Origin: Nocardioides sp. B-3
GTDB lineage: Bacteria; Actinomycetota; Actinomycetes; Propionibacteriales; Nocardioidaceae
Direction of reading: 5' to 3'
Length of the DNA: 64,000 bases
Assembly (NCBI RefSeq): GCF_024703895.1
Contig: NZ_CP087968.1
Span: 1,798,001-1,862,000, forward strand
The notes below the pieces were generated by a model, which was not told the origin of the DNA, searched no databases, and saw only the letters and a list, made by a program, of their open reading frames with translations. Within the stretch, counting starts at the first letter, position 1; the number at the start of each line of letters is the position of its first letter. Below are positions 11,129 to 20,047 of the stretch, in pieces. The translations under genes and the position numbers were made by a program.

Positions 11129-11857
11129 GCGCGCGCCTTCCCGGTCCGCGTCGTCACCCGCAAGGCCCTCGACCAGCTGCGCACGGTGGCACGACGTCGT
11201 GAGGAGTACGTCGGACCGTGGCTGCCCGAGCCGCTGCTGACCAGCCCCGACGTGGCCGAGGACGCCGAGCTCGCCGACAGCCTGTCGACCGCGATGCTGC
11301 TCGTCCTCGAGACGCTGACGCCGACGCAGCGGGCGGTGTTCCTGCTGCACGACGTGTTCGACGTCGGCTACGAGGAGCTGGCCGAGGCGGTCGGCAAGAC
11401 GGAGGCCGCGGTGCGCCAGATCGCGCACCGGGCTCGGGCCCACGTCGCCGAGCGCCGCCCGCGCGGCGCGACCTCGCGGGCCGACACCCGGGTCGCGCTC
11501 GAGGCGTTCCAGACCGCGCTCGAGACCGGCGACCTGCAACGCCTCGTCGACGTCCCGGCCCCGGATGTGGTGATGCTCGGTGACGGCGGCGGGATCAAGC
11601 AGGCGCTGCCGCGCCCGATCCCGGGTGCCGACAAGGTGGGCCGACTGCTCAGCGCCGGACTCCCGACCGTGGTCGGGGTGATGACGGGCGAGCTGGTCCG
11701 GGTCAACGGCTGGCCGGCACTGCTCGTGCGTCTCGACGGCAAGGTCGACTCGGTGATGACCATGCTGGTCGAGGAGGGGCTGGTCAGCGGGATCTACACC
11801 GTCCGCAACCCGGAGAAGCTGTCGTGGATACTCGAGGTGGCGGAAGTCAGTCGCTGA
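11129..11857 (+). pseudogene. SigJ-like ECF sigma factor lacking its N-terminal sigma-2 region
   Basis: The recognisable part begins ARAFPVRVVTRKALDQLR, which is the end of region 2 in SigJ-like (ECF41) factors, and continues EEYVGPWLPEPLLTSPDVAED. It then has sigma region 4 (LTPTQRAVFLLHDVFDVGYEELAEAVGKTEAAVRQI) and a C-terminal SnoaL-like domain ending ILEVAEVSR. About 70 residues with the promoter minus-10 recognition region are absent, and an in-frame TGA at 11126 precedes the remnant. CMD-like and ECF41 genes are often neighbours, which explains the junction as one deletion between them. Confidence 0.7.
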
Positions 11858-11886
11858 CCTTCCCGGCCGCACGCGATCATGGGGCC

Positions 11887-12384
11887 ATGACCCCGCTGAC
11901 CGAGGCCGAGATCCGCACGTCCTTCGTGAACTGCTCGCAGGGTGAGGCCAAGCGCCTCCGCGTCCCGCTCGGGCTCGCCGACACCGCGTGGGACACCCTC
12001 GACTTCCTCGGCTGGCGGGACCCGGGTGCCCCCGCTGCGGCGTACATCGTCAGCGAGTGGCGCGGGAAGGTCACCGGCCCGGTCATGCGGCTGAGCACCG
12101 ACCGGCGCTCGACCGGACGCCAGAACATGTGCGCGCTCTGCAGCACGGTGCACTCCACGACCGACGTCGCCCTGATGGTCGCGCCGCGTCCCGGCGCCTC
12201 GGGCCGCAACGGCAACACCGTCGGCACCTACCTGTGCACCGACCTCGCCTGCTCGCTCTACGCCCGCAGCCTCAAGCAGCCCGACCGCGTACAACCGGTG
12301 GAGACCCTGAGCACCGAGGCACGCATCGAGCGTGTCCAGGCCAACCTCGACACGTTCGTACGGCGCGTGGTCGACGTCGCCTGA
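11887..12384 (+). CDS. FBP-domain (FusB-like) treble-clef zinc-finger protein
   Basis: Intact, 165 residues, starting MTPLTEAEIRTSFVNCSQGEAKRL. The C-terminal half has the four-cysteine knuckle pair NMCALCSTVH and YLCTDLACSLYAR of the FBP family. FusB proteins of this fold bind elongation factor G and confer fusidic-acid resistance; actinobacterial members are presumed EF-G-binding proteins of unclear role. It stands alone, 29 bases after the sigma-factor remnant. Confidence 0.8.
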   Translation: MTPLTEAEIRTSFVNCSQGEAKRLRVPLGLADTAWDTLDFLGWRDPGAPAAAYIVSEWRGKVTGPVMRLSTDRRSTGRQNMCALCSTVHSTTDVALMVAPRPGASGRNGNTVGTYLCTDLACSLYARSLKQPDRVQPVETLSTEARIERVQANLDTFVRRVVDVA

Positions 12385-12392
12385 TCAGCGCC

Positions 12393-12728
12393 TCACACGT
12401 GGCCGCTGAGCTGGGCGAGCCGGGTCGCGAGGGCGTCGACCATGGCGCTCGCCTGCTTGGCGGACAGCGCCGACTTCCGGTCGCCGCCCCGGCTGCTGAC
12501 GGGCAGCACGTCGACCGACAGCTTGGCGCCGCCAGCGAGTGCCCGCAGCTCGTCGATCTTGTCGCCGAACGGCGAGCCGCTCCCCGGCGAGTAGTAGTCG
12601 ACGACGGCGAGCAGCTCCTCGCGGGTGGCGCTGGCTCGACCGGTGGTGCCGGCCGTCCGCCGAGGGGTGGCGTGCCCGTTGGCGACCACGTGGATCACCC
12701 CGTCGACCGGCTCGTCGTGGAAGACCAC
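12393..12728 (-). CDS. Hypothetical protein
   Basis: 112 residues from a GTG (MVFHDEPVDGVIHVVANGH), ending LATRLAQLSGHV. No family is recognised; the middle reads TREELLAVVDYYSPGSGSPFGDKIDELRALAG. There is no clear ribosome-binding site at this GTG and the frame stays open upstream, so the true start may lie nearer 12780 behind a frameshift. It converges with the FBP gene and is divergent from the cupin gene across the GGTAAC cluster. Confidence 0.5.
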   Translation of the reverse strand: MVFHDEPVDGVIHVVANGHATPRRTAGTTGRASATREELLAVVDYYSPGSGSPFGDKIDELRALAGGAKLSVDVLPVSSRGGDRKSALSAKQASAMVDALATRLAQLSGHV

Positions 12729-12830
12729 GGCGCGCGAGCCGGTCGGCCAGTTGCGACTTCCCGACTCCGGTCATCCCGGTGACATGCGCCGAGCCTACGG
12801 TCCGCCGGTTCACGGATCCGGTTGCTAGGT

Positions 12831-12946
12831 GGTTACCAAAAGCCGCGGATTCGGGCCTTGGTCGGCGGAGGTTGGTAACGCGTTACCTACCTCGCCCGAC
12901 GGAGTGCGAAATTCAGGCAATTCGGTAACCACTCGGATACCGAGTG
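12831..12946. promoter_or_regulatory. Operator cluster of three GGTAAC dyads
   Basis: GGTTACC lies at 12831-12837, the perfect 14-base palindrome GGTAACGCGTTACC at 12874-12887 and GGTAACC at 12924-12930. The last one runs straight into a small hairpin, CACTCGG-ATA-CCGAGTG (12930-12946). Spacings of 43 and 50 bases are near four and five helical turns, as expected for a looping repressor. The cluster sits in the 257-base gap between the divergent hypothetical and cupin genes. Confidence 0.6.
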
Positions 12947-12985
12947 GCGCTGGCGGGTGCCGGTCGGCTCTGGCACCGTGGGCGC

Positions 12986-13471
12986 ATGTCATTTCCCGGC
13001 AGCTATCCACCCGACGTCTACACCGGCGACAGCGGGGAGGCGAGCGCCCGGATCCGGCGCAACGACATCCCGCCTGACATCACCTACGCCAACGGCGGCA
13101 CGTGCGAATACCTCGTCCGCGGCGACCAGTCACGCGGCAACATCGGCGTCTACCGCTGGACCTTCGGCGAGGGTGAGAGCGGCCCGGGGCCGCACTTCCA
13201 CCGCAGCATCTCGGAGCACTTCTACATCCTCAGCGGGACAGTTCAGCTCTTCGACGGCAACGAGTGGGTCGAGGGCGGCGCCGGCGACTACCTCTACGTC
13301 CCCGAGGGCGGCATCCACGGCTTCAAGGGCGGTGGCCACGCGCAGATGCTGCTGAGCTTCGCCCCCGGCGGCCCGCGAGAGGACTACTTCGAGACGCTCG
13401 CGAGCGGCCGGGAGATGAGCGACGAGGAGCGGGCGGAGTTCATGTTCCGCCACGACAACCACTGGCTCTAG
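12986..13471 (+). CDS. Cupin-domain protein
   Basis: Intact, 161 residues, starting MSFPGSYPPDVYTGDSGEAS. The cupin metal site is seen as GPHFHRSISEHFYILSGTVQLF (motif 1: H-x-H, then H) and YVPEGGIHGFKG (motif 2). The C-terminus is FRHDNHWL. Proteins of this form bind a metal and may be isomerases, dioxygenases or small-molecule sensors; the substrate is unknown. The upstream GGTAAC cluster suggests specific regulation. Confidence 0.8.
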   Translation: MSFPGSYPPDVYTGDSGEASARIRRNDIPPDITYANGGTCEYLVRGDQSRGNIGVYRWTFGEGESGPGPHFHRSISEHFYILSGTVQLFDGNEWVEGGAGDYLYVPEGGIHGFKGGGHAQMLLSFAPGGPREDYFETLASGREMSDEERAEFMFRHDNHWL

Positions 13472-13475
13472 GACC

Positions 13476-14162
13476 TCAGGCCCGAGCGCAGTCGGCCGGG
13501 ATCCGGGCCAGCTCGACGGGCTTGGTGAACATCGGCCAGTGGCCGGAGTCGATGTCGACGTAGTCGAGCCGCGTCGCCTTCGCCAGCTCGGGGATCTCGC
13601 CGGCCTCGAGCCACTCCTTCGCGTCCGCGGGCGTGAACTCCGGGCAGACCCGGGGGTGACCGGCACGTCGAAGCGGCGATCATCCGTCAGGCTGACGACT
13701 CCCTGCGTGACGGCGGCGGGTACGGCGATCGCGCCAGCCGCCACCGTCGCCTTCAGCTCGGCCGACATGTCGTCGGGAGCCGGGGCCCTCGAAGGGCTCC
13801 CAACCGGGGAAGGGCACGACCCCGTCGACCGGCTCGAAGAAGCCGAAGTACTTGTCGCCGTCCCGGTTGGGCATGCCGCCGATCAGCGCGACGTGGGCGA
13901 CCTTCTCGGGTCGCGCGTCCGCCGCGACCCACGCGAGCGTGCAGGCCGCCGAGTGCCCGACCACCACGACGGGTCCGTCAGCTGCGTCGACCGCGGCCAC
14001 GACGGCGGCGACTCGGTCGCCGCACGACGCACCGGCCTTGCCGTCGCCCTGCCCGGGCAGGGTCAAGGGGATCGGTCGGTGGCCGAGGTCCCGTAGCTCG
14101 GGGACCACGTCGTCCCAAGCGGAGCCGTCGAGCCACATGCCGGCGATGAGCACGATTTCCAT
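13476..14162 (-). CDS. Alpha/beta-fold hydrolase
   Basis: About 228 residues across three frames. It begins MEIVLIAGMWLDGSAWDDVVPEL and has the nucleophile elbow VVVVGHSAACTLAW. After breaks near 13785 and 13660 it ends YVDIDSGHWPMFTKPVELARIPADCARA, where SGHWP contains the catalytic histidine. It starts one base after the stop of the DinB-fold gene, so the two are probably one operon. The substrate is unknown. Confidence 0.75.
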
Positions 14163-14163
14163 G

Positions 14164-14886
14164 TCAGTTCTCCTCCAGTGCGGTCAGGTCGCGTTCTGCG
14201 TAGAGCCGGTGGTGCCATTCCTCGTTGACGACGATGAAGAGGCACTGCTTCAGCTCGAAGTCCTCGATCTGCGGCCAGCCCGGCTCGGTCATCGTGACCG
14301 TCTCCTCGAGCCGCTCGGGGGTGAGGCCGCCGATGATGTCGCGCACCATCGCCTGCCTCGTGCGGCGTACGGCGATGACCTCGTCCAGCGAGGGACGCGC
14401 CTCGCGGTCCCACGGGATCCCGTCCCAGCCGGGCGCCTCGTCCCGGGGCAGGTCGAGCGGGTGCCACGGGTCGGGGTTGCCGAGCACCATCCGGCCGCAC
14501 CGGGCGGCGCTCGCGAAGCTGAGGTGGCGCAGCGTCTCGATGAAGGACCACTCGTCGCGCACGCGCTCGTGCAGCCGCTCGGGCGGCAGCGCGCGGGCGC
14601 GTTCCTCGGTCCCGGACCAGAGCCGCTCGAGGATGGCCCAGGTCTCCCGGAACTCCTCGACGGTCTGCGGGTTCATCTTCGCCCGCTCGGGCATCCGGCA
14701 GTTGAGCTCGGCGTCGATCAGGGGCCCGATGTCGACGCCGTTGATGGTGACGTCCTCGATGTTGCCGGTGATCTCGACGTCGACCAGCTCGAGGCCGGGG
14801 AAGCGCACGTGGTGGAAGGAGATGGCGCGCAGGTCGGCGTGCTCGATGTGCGCTCCGTTGTCCGGGGATGCGGTTGATCGATTCAT
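14164..14886 (-). CDS. DinB-fold (YfiT/DinB-like) protein
   Basis: Intact, 240 residues. After a short strand-rich start (MNRSTASPDNGAHIEHADLRAISF), the four-helix region contains RDEWSFIETLRHLSFASAARCGRM and CLFIVVNEEWHHRLYAERDL. These two histidine-bearing segments form the metal site of the DinB-like superfamily, which includes thiol transferases. The family member is not identified. It is divergent from the WYL regulator, a common pairing that suggests regulation by it. Confidence 0.75.
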   Translation of the reverse strand: MNRSTASPDNGAHIEHADLRAISFHHVRFPGLELVDVEITGNIEDVTINGVDIGPLIDAELNCRMPERAKMNPQTVEEFRETWAILERLWSGTEERARALPPERLHERVRDEWSFIETLRHLSFASAARCGRMVLGNPDPWHPLDLPRDEAPGWDGIPWDREARPSLDEVIAVRRTRQAMVRDIIGGLTPERLEETVTMTEPGWPQIEDFELKQCLFIVVNEEWHHRLYAERDLTALEEN

Positions 14887-14956
14887 GTGGCCAACCTAGG
14901 AGGAGTTCCGGACGTTCCGCTTCCGGTTTCCGATCCGCGATGTGAGGGTGTTCGAC

Positions 14957-15912
14957 ATGAGCGAGACCAGCCCCACCGCGCGGGCACTGCGAACCCCGGA
15001 GATCCTCCAGAACCGCCCGGGCTGCACCGCCGACGACCTCGCCGAACGGCTCGGGGTCACCGACCGGGCCGCCCGTCGCTACGTCGCGATCCTGCGCGAG
15101 GCCGGCATCCCGGTCGAGTCCGTGCGCGGTCCGTACGGCGGCTACCGACTCGGCAGAGGGGTGCGGCTGGCGCCCCCGGTGTTCAGCGCGGCGGAGGCGT
15201 TGGGCCCGGTGATGGCCGTGCTGGACGGGCGCCATGCGGCGGCCGACAACGAGGACCCCGTCGGCTCCGGCCTCGGCAAGATCATCCGCGCCCTCCCGGT
15301 CAACGTGGGCCGACAGGCCGCCACCATGCGCGAGCACGCACTCGCCGTACCGGACAAGTGGGCGAAGCCCGACCCCGCCATCACGAGCGCGCTGGTCGAG
15401 GCGGTCGGTGAGCAGCGGCAGGTGCGGATCGGCTATCGCAGCGCGTCGGGCAACACCCACTCGTTCGAGGTGGATCCGTGGTCGGTGGTGGTGCGCTACG
15501 GCCGGTGGTACCTGCTGTGCCTCGCCCATCATGCGGACGCCGTGCGCACCTACCGGATCGACCGCGTGACCAGCGTCGGCGAGGGCACGCGGCGGTTTGC
15601 GACCCCCGACGGGCTCGACCCGGTGGCGGTGCTGGAGGAGAACCTCGCCTCCGGCTGGGACCACGAGACCCGAGTGGTCTTCCACGCGCCGGCGAGCGAC
15701 GTCGCACCGTGGCTGCGACCCACGATGGGGCGGCTCGAGCCGCTGGGTGCGGACCGTTGCGTCGTGGTCGGCAGCACCAGCAACCCGGCGATGTTCGCCG
15801 GCGAGTGGCTGGCCGGGATGCCCTTCGAGTTCACCGTCGAGGGCGGCCCGGAGCTGCGCGCGGCGGTGACCGACGTGGCGGCCAGGGGCTGGCCCGCGCC
15901 GTGGCCGACTGA
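14957..15912 (+). CDS. HTH-WYL transcriptional regulator
   Basis: It starts MSETSPTARALRTPEILQNRPG, chosen because GAGGG lies eight bases upstream. An HTH_11 domain (TADDLAERLGVTDRAARRYVAILREAGIPVES) is followed by GPYGGYRLG and a WYL domain with VRIGYRS, WSVVVRYGRWYLLCL and RTYRIDRV. WYL proteins bind nucleic acid ligands and regulate stress genes. The written frame reads on without a stop into the next gene; a one-base error near 15895 would restore AVAD and the TGA at 15910. Confidence 0.85.
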
Positions 15913-15949
15913 CCTTGTCCGGACGTGCGTCACCGGACATGGTGGAGGC

Positions 15950-16303
15950 ATGACCAAGCGAAGCGAAGGTGACTGGGGCGAGACCGAGCTCGACGACGTG
16001 GAGCAGGCCGACGCGGAGATCAACCCGGGCGACCCGAGTGCGGGCGACGACGAGCCGTGGAGCCCGCCGGACCGGCAGCCTCGCGGCGCCGAGATGGCGG
16101 ACGTGGAGGACGAGACCCTGAGCATGCGGGTGATGCAGGAGGAGTCCGAGGACGACGCCGACGACGAGGCGATGCTCGGTGGCGACGACCCCGACGCGAT
16201 CCGGGCGGCCCGGGACGTGCTCGGTTCCGACGCCGACGAGGACGAGTCGTTCGACCTCGACGGCGACCCGGGCCCGGAGTCCCGGGCCATGCACCTCGAG
16301 TGA
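15950..16303 (+). CDS. Very acidic small protein, DUF5709-like
   Basis: 117 residues from the ATG at 15950, preceded by GGTGGAGGC. It is dominated by Asp and Glu and carries the segment EPWSPPDRQPRGAEMADVEDETLSMRVMQEE. That segment resembles the SPPDRxPRG core of the actinobacterial DUF5709 family (from memory, not searched). The function is unknown. It is in the same frame as the WYL gene only because that gene seems to have lost its stop. Confidence 0.55.
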   Translation: MTKRSEGDWGETELDDVEQADAEINPGDPSAGDDEPWSPPDRQPRGAEMADVEDETLSMRVMQEESEDDADDEAMLGGDDPDAIRAARDVLGSDADEDESFDLDGDPGPESRAMHLE

Positions 16304-16304
16304 G

Positions 16305-16866
16305 CTAGCGGGCGACCTTCCGGGTGAAGTAGGGCGCCCCGAGCGAGCCGAGCAGCGACATCACCTGTGCCTTGGCGGCGTCGTCGTTGCCGGACACGAA
16401 GGTCGTGAAGTCACCGTCGGCGATCAGGTGCGGTTCGACCATGGCCGGCGCCGTCATCGTGTTCAGCGACTTCACGACCCGCAACCCCGGGAACGCGCTG
16501 CAGCTGTTCGCCGAGCGAGTCGTCGTTGCCGACGAACAGCGCCGGAGCGTCACCGGAGAGGTCGAGCGGGTTGGCGATGTCGAGCAGCACCGTGCCGTCG
16601 GCGATCTCCGCGGCCCGGACCCCGGCCACCGAGACGGCGCCGTTGAGCGCGTTGACGACGAGCACTGCGTCGCGTGACGCCCGGGCATAGGTCCCGACAC
16701 CGATCTGGCTGTTCATCGCCGCCCACGTCCCGAAGTCCTCGGCGCCCGTGCGCGCCGGGCTCGCCGCGGGTTCGCGGGTGCCGATGACGACGTCGAGGCC
16801 GAGGTTGGCCAGGCCGACTGCGACGGCGCGCCCGACCATGCCGGTGCCGAGGACTGCGATCTTCAC
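16305..16866 (-). CDS. F420-dependent NADP oxidoreductase-like protein, internally shortened
   Basis: It starts MKIAVLGTGMVGRAVAVGLANLG (GTG start), a Rossmann dinucleotide-binding loop GTGMVG, followed by VVIGTREPA. After a frameshift near 16500 it continues VVKSLNTMTAPAMVEP and FVSGNDDAAKAQVMSLLGSLG. It then jumps directly to APYFTRKVAR and stops. Family members have about 35 more residues here, including a DLGDITxARGTEMY-like segment. The start overlaps the stop of the upstream small membrane-protein gene by three bases. Confidence 0.7.
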
Positions 16867-17033
16867 GGGTGAACCTCGATCTCAGAGTGACGACGATGGA
16901 GCCGCTCGCGGATCTCGTCGGCCGAGTAGGCCCGCCGCTCCCGCTCTCGGCGGGTGATCGCGGCACCGGTTGCGACGCCGCCGAGCACGCCGGCCAGTCC
17001 GAGCAACTTCCACCACGCGAACTTCTTGGCCAT
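16863..17033 (-). CDS. Small single-pass membrane protein
   Basis: 56 residues: MAKKFAWWKLLGLAGVLGGV, then ATGAAITRRERERRAYSADEI and a histidine-rich tail HRRHSEIEVHP. It has one predicted membrane helix (residues 7-26) followed by a basic tail, typical of unnamed actinobacterial membrane anchors. The stop overlaps the GTG start of the F420-type oxidoreductase gene, implying translational coupling. Confidence 0.65.
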   Translation of the reverse strand: MAKKFAWWKLLGLAGVLGGVATGAAITRRERERRAYSADEIRERLHRRHSEIEVHP

Positions 17034-17085
17034 GGCCGGAGCATAGGCGCCAGCACCCGGTTTGCGGCAGGGCAGACTGGCCGCC

Positions 17086-17763
17086 ATGAACGACGCCCTG
17101 ACGCTCGACGGAGCGGTCGATCTCACGCGCACCGGCGACCTGTGGCTCTTCCGGGGTCGTACGGCGGCAGACCGCGCGATCCGGACGCTGACCAACTCCC
17201 CGGTGAACCATGTCGGGATGGCCGTCGTGATCGATGACCTGCCGCCGCTGATGTGGCACGCCGAGCTGTCCAAGGTGCTGACCGACGTCTGGACCGGCGG
17301 CAACCATCGCGGCGTACAGCTGCACGACCTGCGTCAGGCGGTCGACCGGGTGGTCGGGCACCTACGGCCAGCAGGCGTGGCTGCGCCAGCTCACCCCCGA
17401 GGTCGGGCGACCCCGGGGAGGACGCGCTGCTCACGGCGATCGCGCGCCCGGACGGGGTGTCGTTCCCCAGTGCGGCGAAGTTGTTCGCCCGATGGGTCCG
17501 AGCCCGGGACGCCTACGTCGCGGTGAAGAAGCGGGGCGTCAAGGTCCGCCCCGAGCAGGCCTTCTGTGCGGAGGTGGTGGCCACGACGCTCCGGGACATG
17601 GGCATCATCGCCCCGGGACCGACGGGCGACGTGGTTCGACCCCGGCAGCTTCTGGAGCGGGGACTACCTGCCCCTGCGCGACGGCTGGACCTACGGCCGC
17701 GAGGTCAAGGTCGGCCAGCCCGGCGCCGGCCGCGTGCCGAGCGCCCGCGACCGCTGGCGCTGA
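17086..17763 (+). CDS. Permuted NlpC/P60 (YiiX/YebB-like) peptidase-fold protein
   Basis: About 225 residues with three breaks (near 17358, 17412 and 17628). The N-terminal GDLWLFRGRTAADRAIRTLTNSPVNHVGMAVVI matches the permuted papain-like fold, where NHVG supplies the catalytic histidine. The cysteine would lie in EQAFCAEVVATTLRDMG after permutation. The C-terminus DPGSFWSGDYLPLRDGWTYG is typical. Such proteins cleave amide or ester bonds, often of lipids or cell-wall peptides; the substrate is unknown. Confidence 0.7.
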
Positions 17764-17859
17764 GTCGTCCGACCACGTTTTCCACAGGCGCGAAGTCATC
17801 CGTGTCGGGCCCGCGGCCGCGGGAAGTCTCACCTCACCAACTCGAGTGAGGAGCACGAC

Positions 17860-18234
17860 ATGTGGCCAACCAGCGAAGTCGGCGCCGGGGGAGTCTTCCG
17901 GGTCGACTACGACGCCGTCACCCACACGGCAGCCGAGCAGCGCAGCCTGCGCAACGAGCTGATCCGGTGCCGGGACGAGCGCCGGGACGCACAGCTCCCG
18001 GCCGGTGCCTTGGGCAGGATCCTGCCCAGCGAAGACCTGCTCCGCGCCGTGGGGCTGGCCGACGAGGCGACCCGTCGGCGGATGTGGATCGAGGCGCACC
18101 GCTGCCGGGACCTGCACGAGACCCTGCGGGAGTTCCGCAACGACGTGCAGGCAGTGGACGCGGACGTGGCCGACCTGTTCAGGTCGCTGCTCGGCGAGCT
18201 CGGTGCTGTTGGTGCTCCCGGGGGGATCGCGTGA
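17860..18234 (+). CDS. Helical hypothetical protein paired with a WXG100-like gene
   Basis: Intact, 124 residues, starting MWPTSEVGAGGVFRVDYDAV, preceded by GAGGAG. It is rich in Arg, Glu and Leu (AEQRSLRNELIRCRDERRDAQL and LHETLREFRNDVQAVDADVADLFRSLL), so it is mostly alpha-helical, probably a two-helix hairpin. Its stop overlaps the GTG start of the next gene (GTGA). That coupling is typical of paired ESX-like substrates, but there is no clear WXG motif. Confidence 0.55.
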   Translation: MWPTSEVGAGGVFRVDYDAVTHTAAEQRSLRNELIRCRDERRDAQLPAGALGRILPSEDLLRAVGLADEATRRRMWIEAHRCRDLHETLREFRNDVQAVDADVADLFRSLLGELGAVGAPGGIA

Positions 18235-18998
18235 GCAGCGGCGTGGCGCTCACCGGCACCCGGATGGAGTCACTGGCGCTGCTGGGCAGCCTGCCGGGGC
18301 CGGTGCAGGAGATCATCCGGCCCCTCGTCGAGCCGCTGCTGGCCCGGTGGGACGCCCTCGTCGGCGACGACGACGCGGTGCACGAATCGGCCGCGCGATG
18401 GCGGGGTCTGGCCGACCACCTCCACGAGCTCGGCCGCCAACAGGTGCGCACCGTCGAGGACAGTGACGCCGCATGGCTCGGCCTTGCCCAGCGCAGCTTC
18501 GCCGACGCCGCCGCCGACGTCGCGGTGGAGCTCGAGGAGCTGGCCCGGCGCGCCACGGACGTGGGGGCCTGCCTCGACGAGGCGGCCGTCGCCGTACGCA
18601 CCACCGAACAGCTGGTCCGCGACCCGGTCCGCGAGCTGCTCGAGTGGGCCGCACTCAGCCTGACCGTCTCGGCGGCGACTGCATTGGTCACGCTCGGGGC
18701 GTCCGCGATCGCGGGAGCCTCCCGCGGCGGCTGCGAAGGCAGCCGTGACTGCGTCCCGGATCACGGCGCTCGTGCGCCAGCTGGCCGCTGTGCTGCGCGG
18801 GCTCATCGCGCGTCCGAGCGCTACCGCGACTGGGTCAAGGATCAGTCGCGGGCGAAGCAATGGGTGCTGGACAGGCTGGAGAAGAAGGCGAAGTCCAAGG
18901 CCGCGCAGCAGGGCACGGGCCCGGACGGTGACTACAAGACACCGGCGCGGGGCCTCCTCGGCTCCGCCACGGGCGACCTGCGCACACCCGTGCCCTGA
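18231..18998 (+). CDS. WXG100/LXG-like type VII secretion substrate-type protein
   Basis: About 255 residues. The N-terminal half contains LLARWDALVGDDDAVHESAARWRGLADHLHELG and WLGLAQRSFADAAADVAVELEELARRA, a helical pattern seen in actinobacterial WXG100-like toxin N-domains. A hydrophobic AALSLTVSAATALVTLGASAIAGAS region follows. Compensating shifts near 18722 and 18815 lead to ERYRDWVKDQSRAKQWVLDRLEKKAKSKAAQ. There is no recognisable toxin domain or downstream immunity gene, and no secretion ATPase in the window. Confidence 0.6.
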   Translation: MSSGVALTGTRMESLALLGSLPGPVQEIIRPLVEPLLARWDALVGDDDAVHESAARWRGLADHLHELGRQQVRTVEDSDAAWLGLAQRSFADAAADVAVELEELARRATDVGACLDEAAVAVRTTEQLVRDPVRELLEWAALSLTVSAATALVTLGASAIAGASRGGCEGSRDCVPDHGARAPAGRCAARAHRASERYRDWVKDQSRAKQWVLDRLEKKAKSKAAQQGTGPDGDYKTPARGLLGSATGDLRTPVP

Positions 18999-19002
18999 GG
19001 GC

Positions 19003-19958
19003 TCAGGCGTGCACCTCGGCGATGTGCACGAGCGCGTCGCCGGAGTTGACCAGCGGCTGCTCGGTCCGCCCGATCACGATGCCGGTCCGGTTCGCGTGCA
19101 CGAGGCGCAGCGTCTTGCCGAAGGAGTCGTGCAGCGCACCGAGCCGGTCGCCCTCGGTGACGGTCTGACCCAGCGTGACGTCGAGGTGCAGGATTCCGGT
19201 ACGTCGTGCGCGGACCCACCCGCTCGCCCGGGACTCGACCGCAGGGGCGGGCGGGGGCTCGTTGACGGGTTCGGTCATCTGCAGGGCGGCCAGCACTCGG
19301 CGTACACCGATGACACCCGCGTCGATGGCGTAGGCGTCGAAGCGCAGGGACTCGCCCGCCTCGAAGAGCAGCACCTTGGCGCCCTGCTCGCGCGCGGCCT
19401 CGCGCAGCGACCCGTCGCGGATGCCGGCGTGCAGCATCACCGGAGCCGCGAACGCCTCGGCCAGCTCGCGGGTCAGGGTGTCGTCGAGGTCGGCGCGGAC
19501 GTGCGGCAGGTTCGAGCGCCGGTCGGCGCCCGTGTGCAGGTCGAGACCGACGTCGCACTTCGCCACCACCTCGGTCATGAAGAGGTGCGCGATCCGACCG
19601 GCGAGAGAGCCGCGGGCGGAGCCGGGGAAGGAGCGGTTGAGGTCGCGGCGGTCGGGCAGGTAGCGATCGCCCGTCATGAAGCCCGGGACATTGACCACGG
19701 GTACGGCGACGAGCGTGCCCCGGAAGGTCTTGGGGTCCAGCCCCGCGAGCACTGGCGGATCACCTCGACGCCCACGACCTCGTCGCCGTGGATCGCGGCA
19801 CTCAGCCAGACGGTAGGGCCGTCCTCGCGCCCGTGGACCACGCGCACCGGCAGGCTGACGTCGGACCCCGTGACCGGGCGCGTGATCGGGAGCTCGAGGT
19901 TGCGGCTCGTGCCGGGCCGGATCCGGACCGTGCCGATGCCGAAGGAATCGCGCGCCAT
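19003..19958 (-). CDS. Succinylglutamate desuccinylase / aspartoacylase family protein
   Basis: A zinc carboxypeptidase-fold deacylase of about 318 residues. It begins MARDSFGIGTVRIRPGTSRNLELP. The zinc-site motif WLSAAIHGDEVVGVEVI (H and E) precedes a break near 19752. Then come RRDLNRSFPGSARGSLAGRIAHLF and VGLDLHTGADRRSNLPHVRA, which supplies the third zinc ligand, and a C-terminal RTGILHLDVTLGQTVTEGDRLG biotinyl-like barrel. The amide substrate is unknown. Confidence 0.8.
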
Positions 19959-20047
19959 CAGTTCGTCTCGTGGGGGCAGGCATGGGGCCAAGGATCGCAC
20001 CTGTCCGCTGGGCCATGGCTCGCACCGTGGACCTGACACCCCGGACG

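Noticed and set aside
12385..12813. A P-loop-like GMTGVGKSQLADRLA at the start of a minus-strand frame
   Set aside because: It lies mostly in the intergenic region beside the GGTAAC cluster, no Walker B or further ATPase motif follows, and the frame turns into arginine-rich nonsense.
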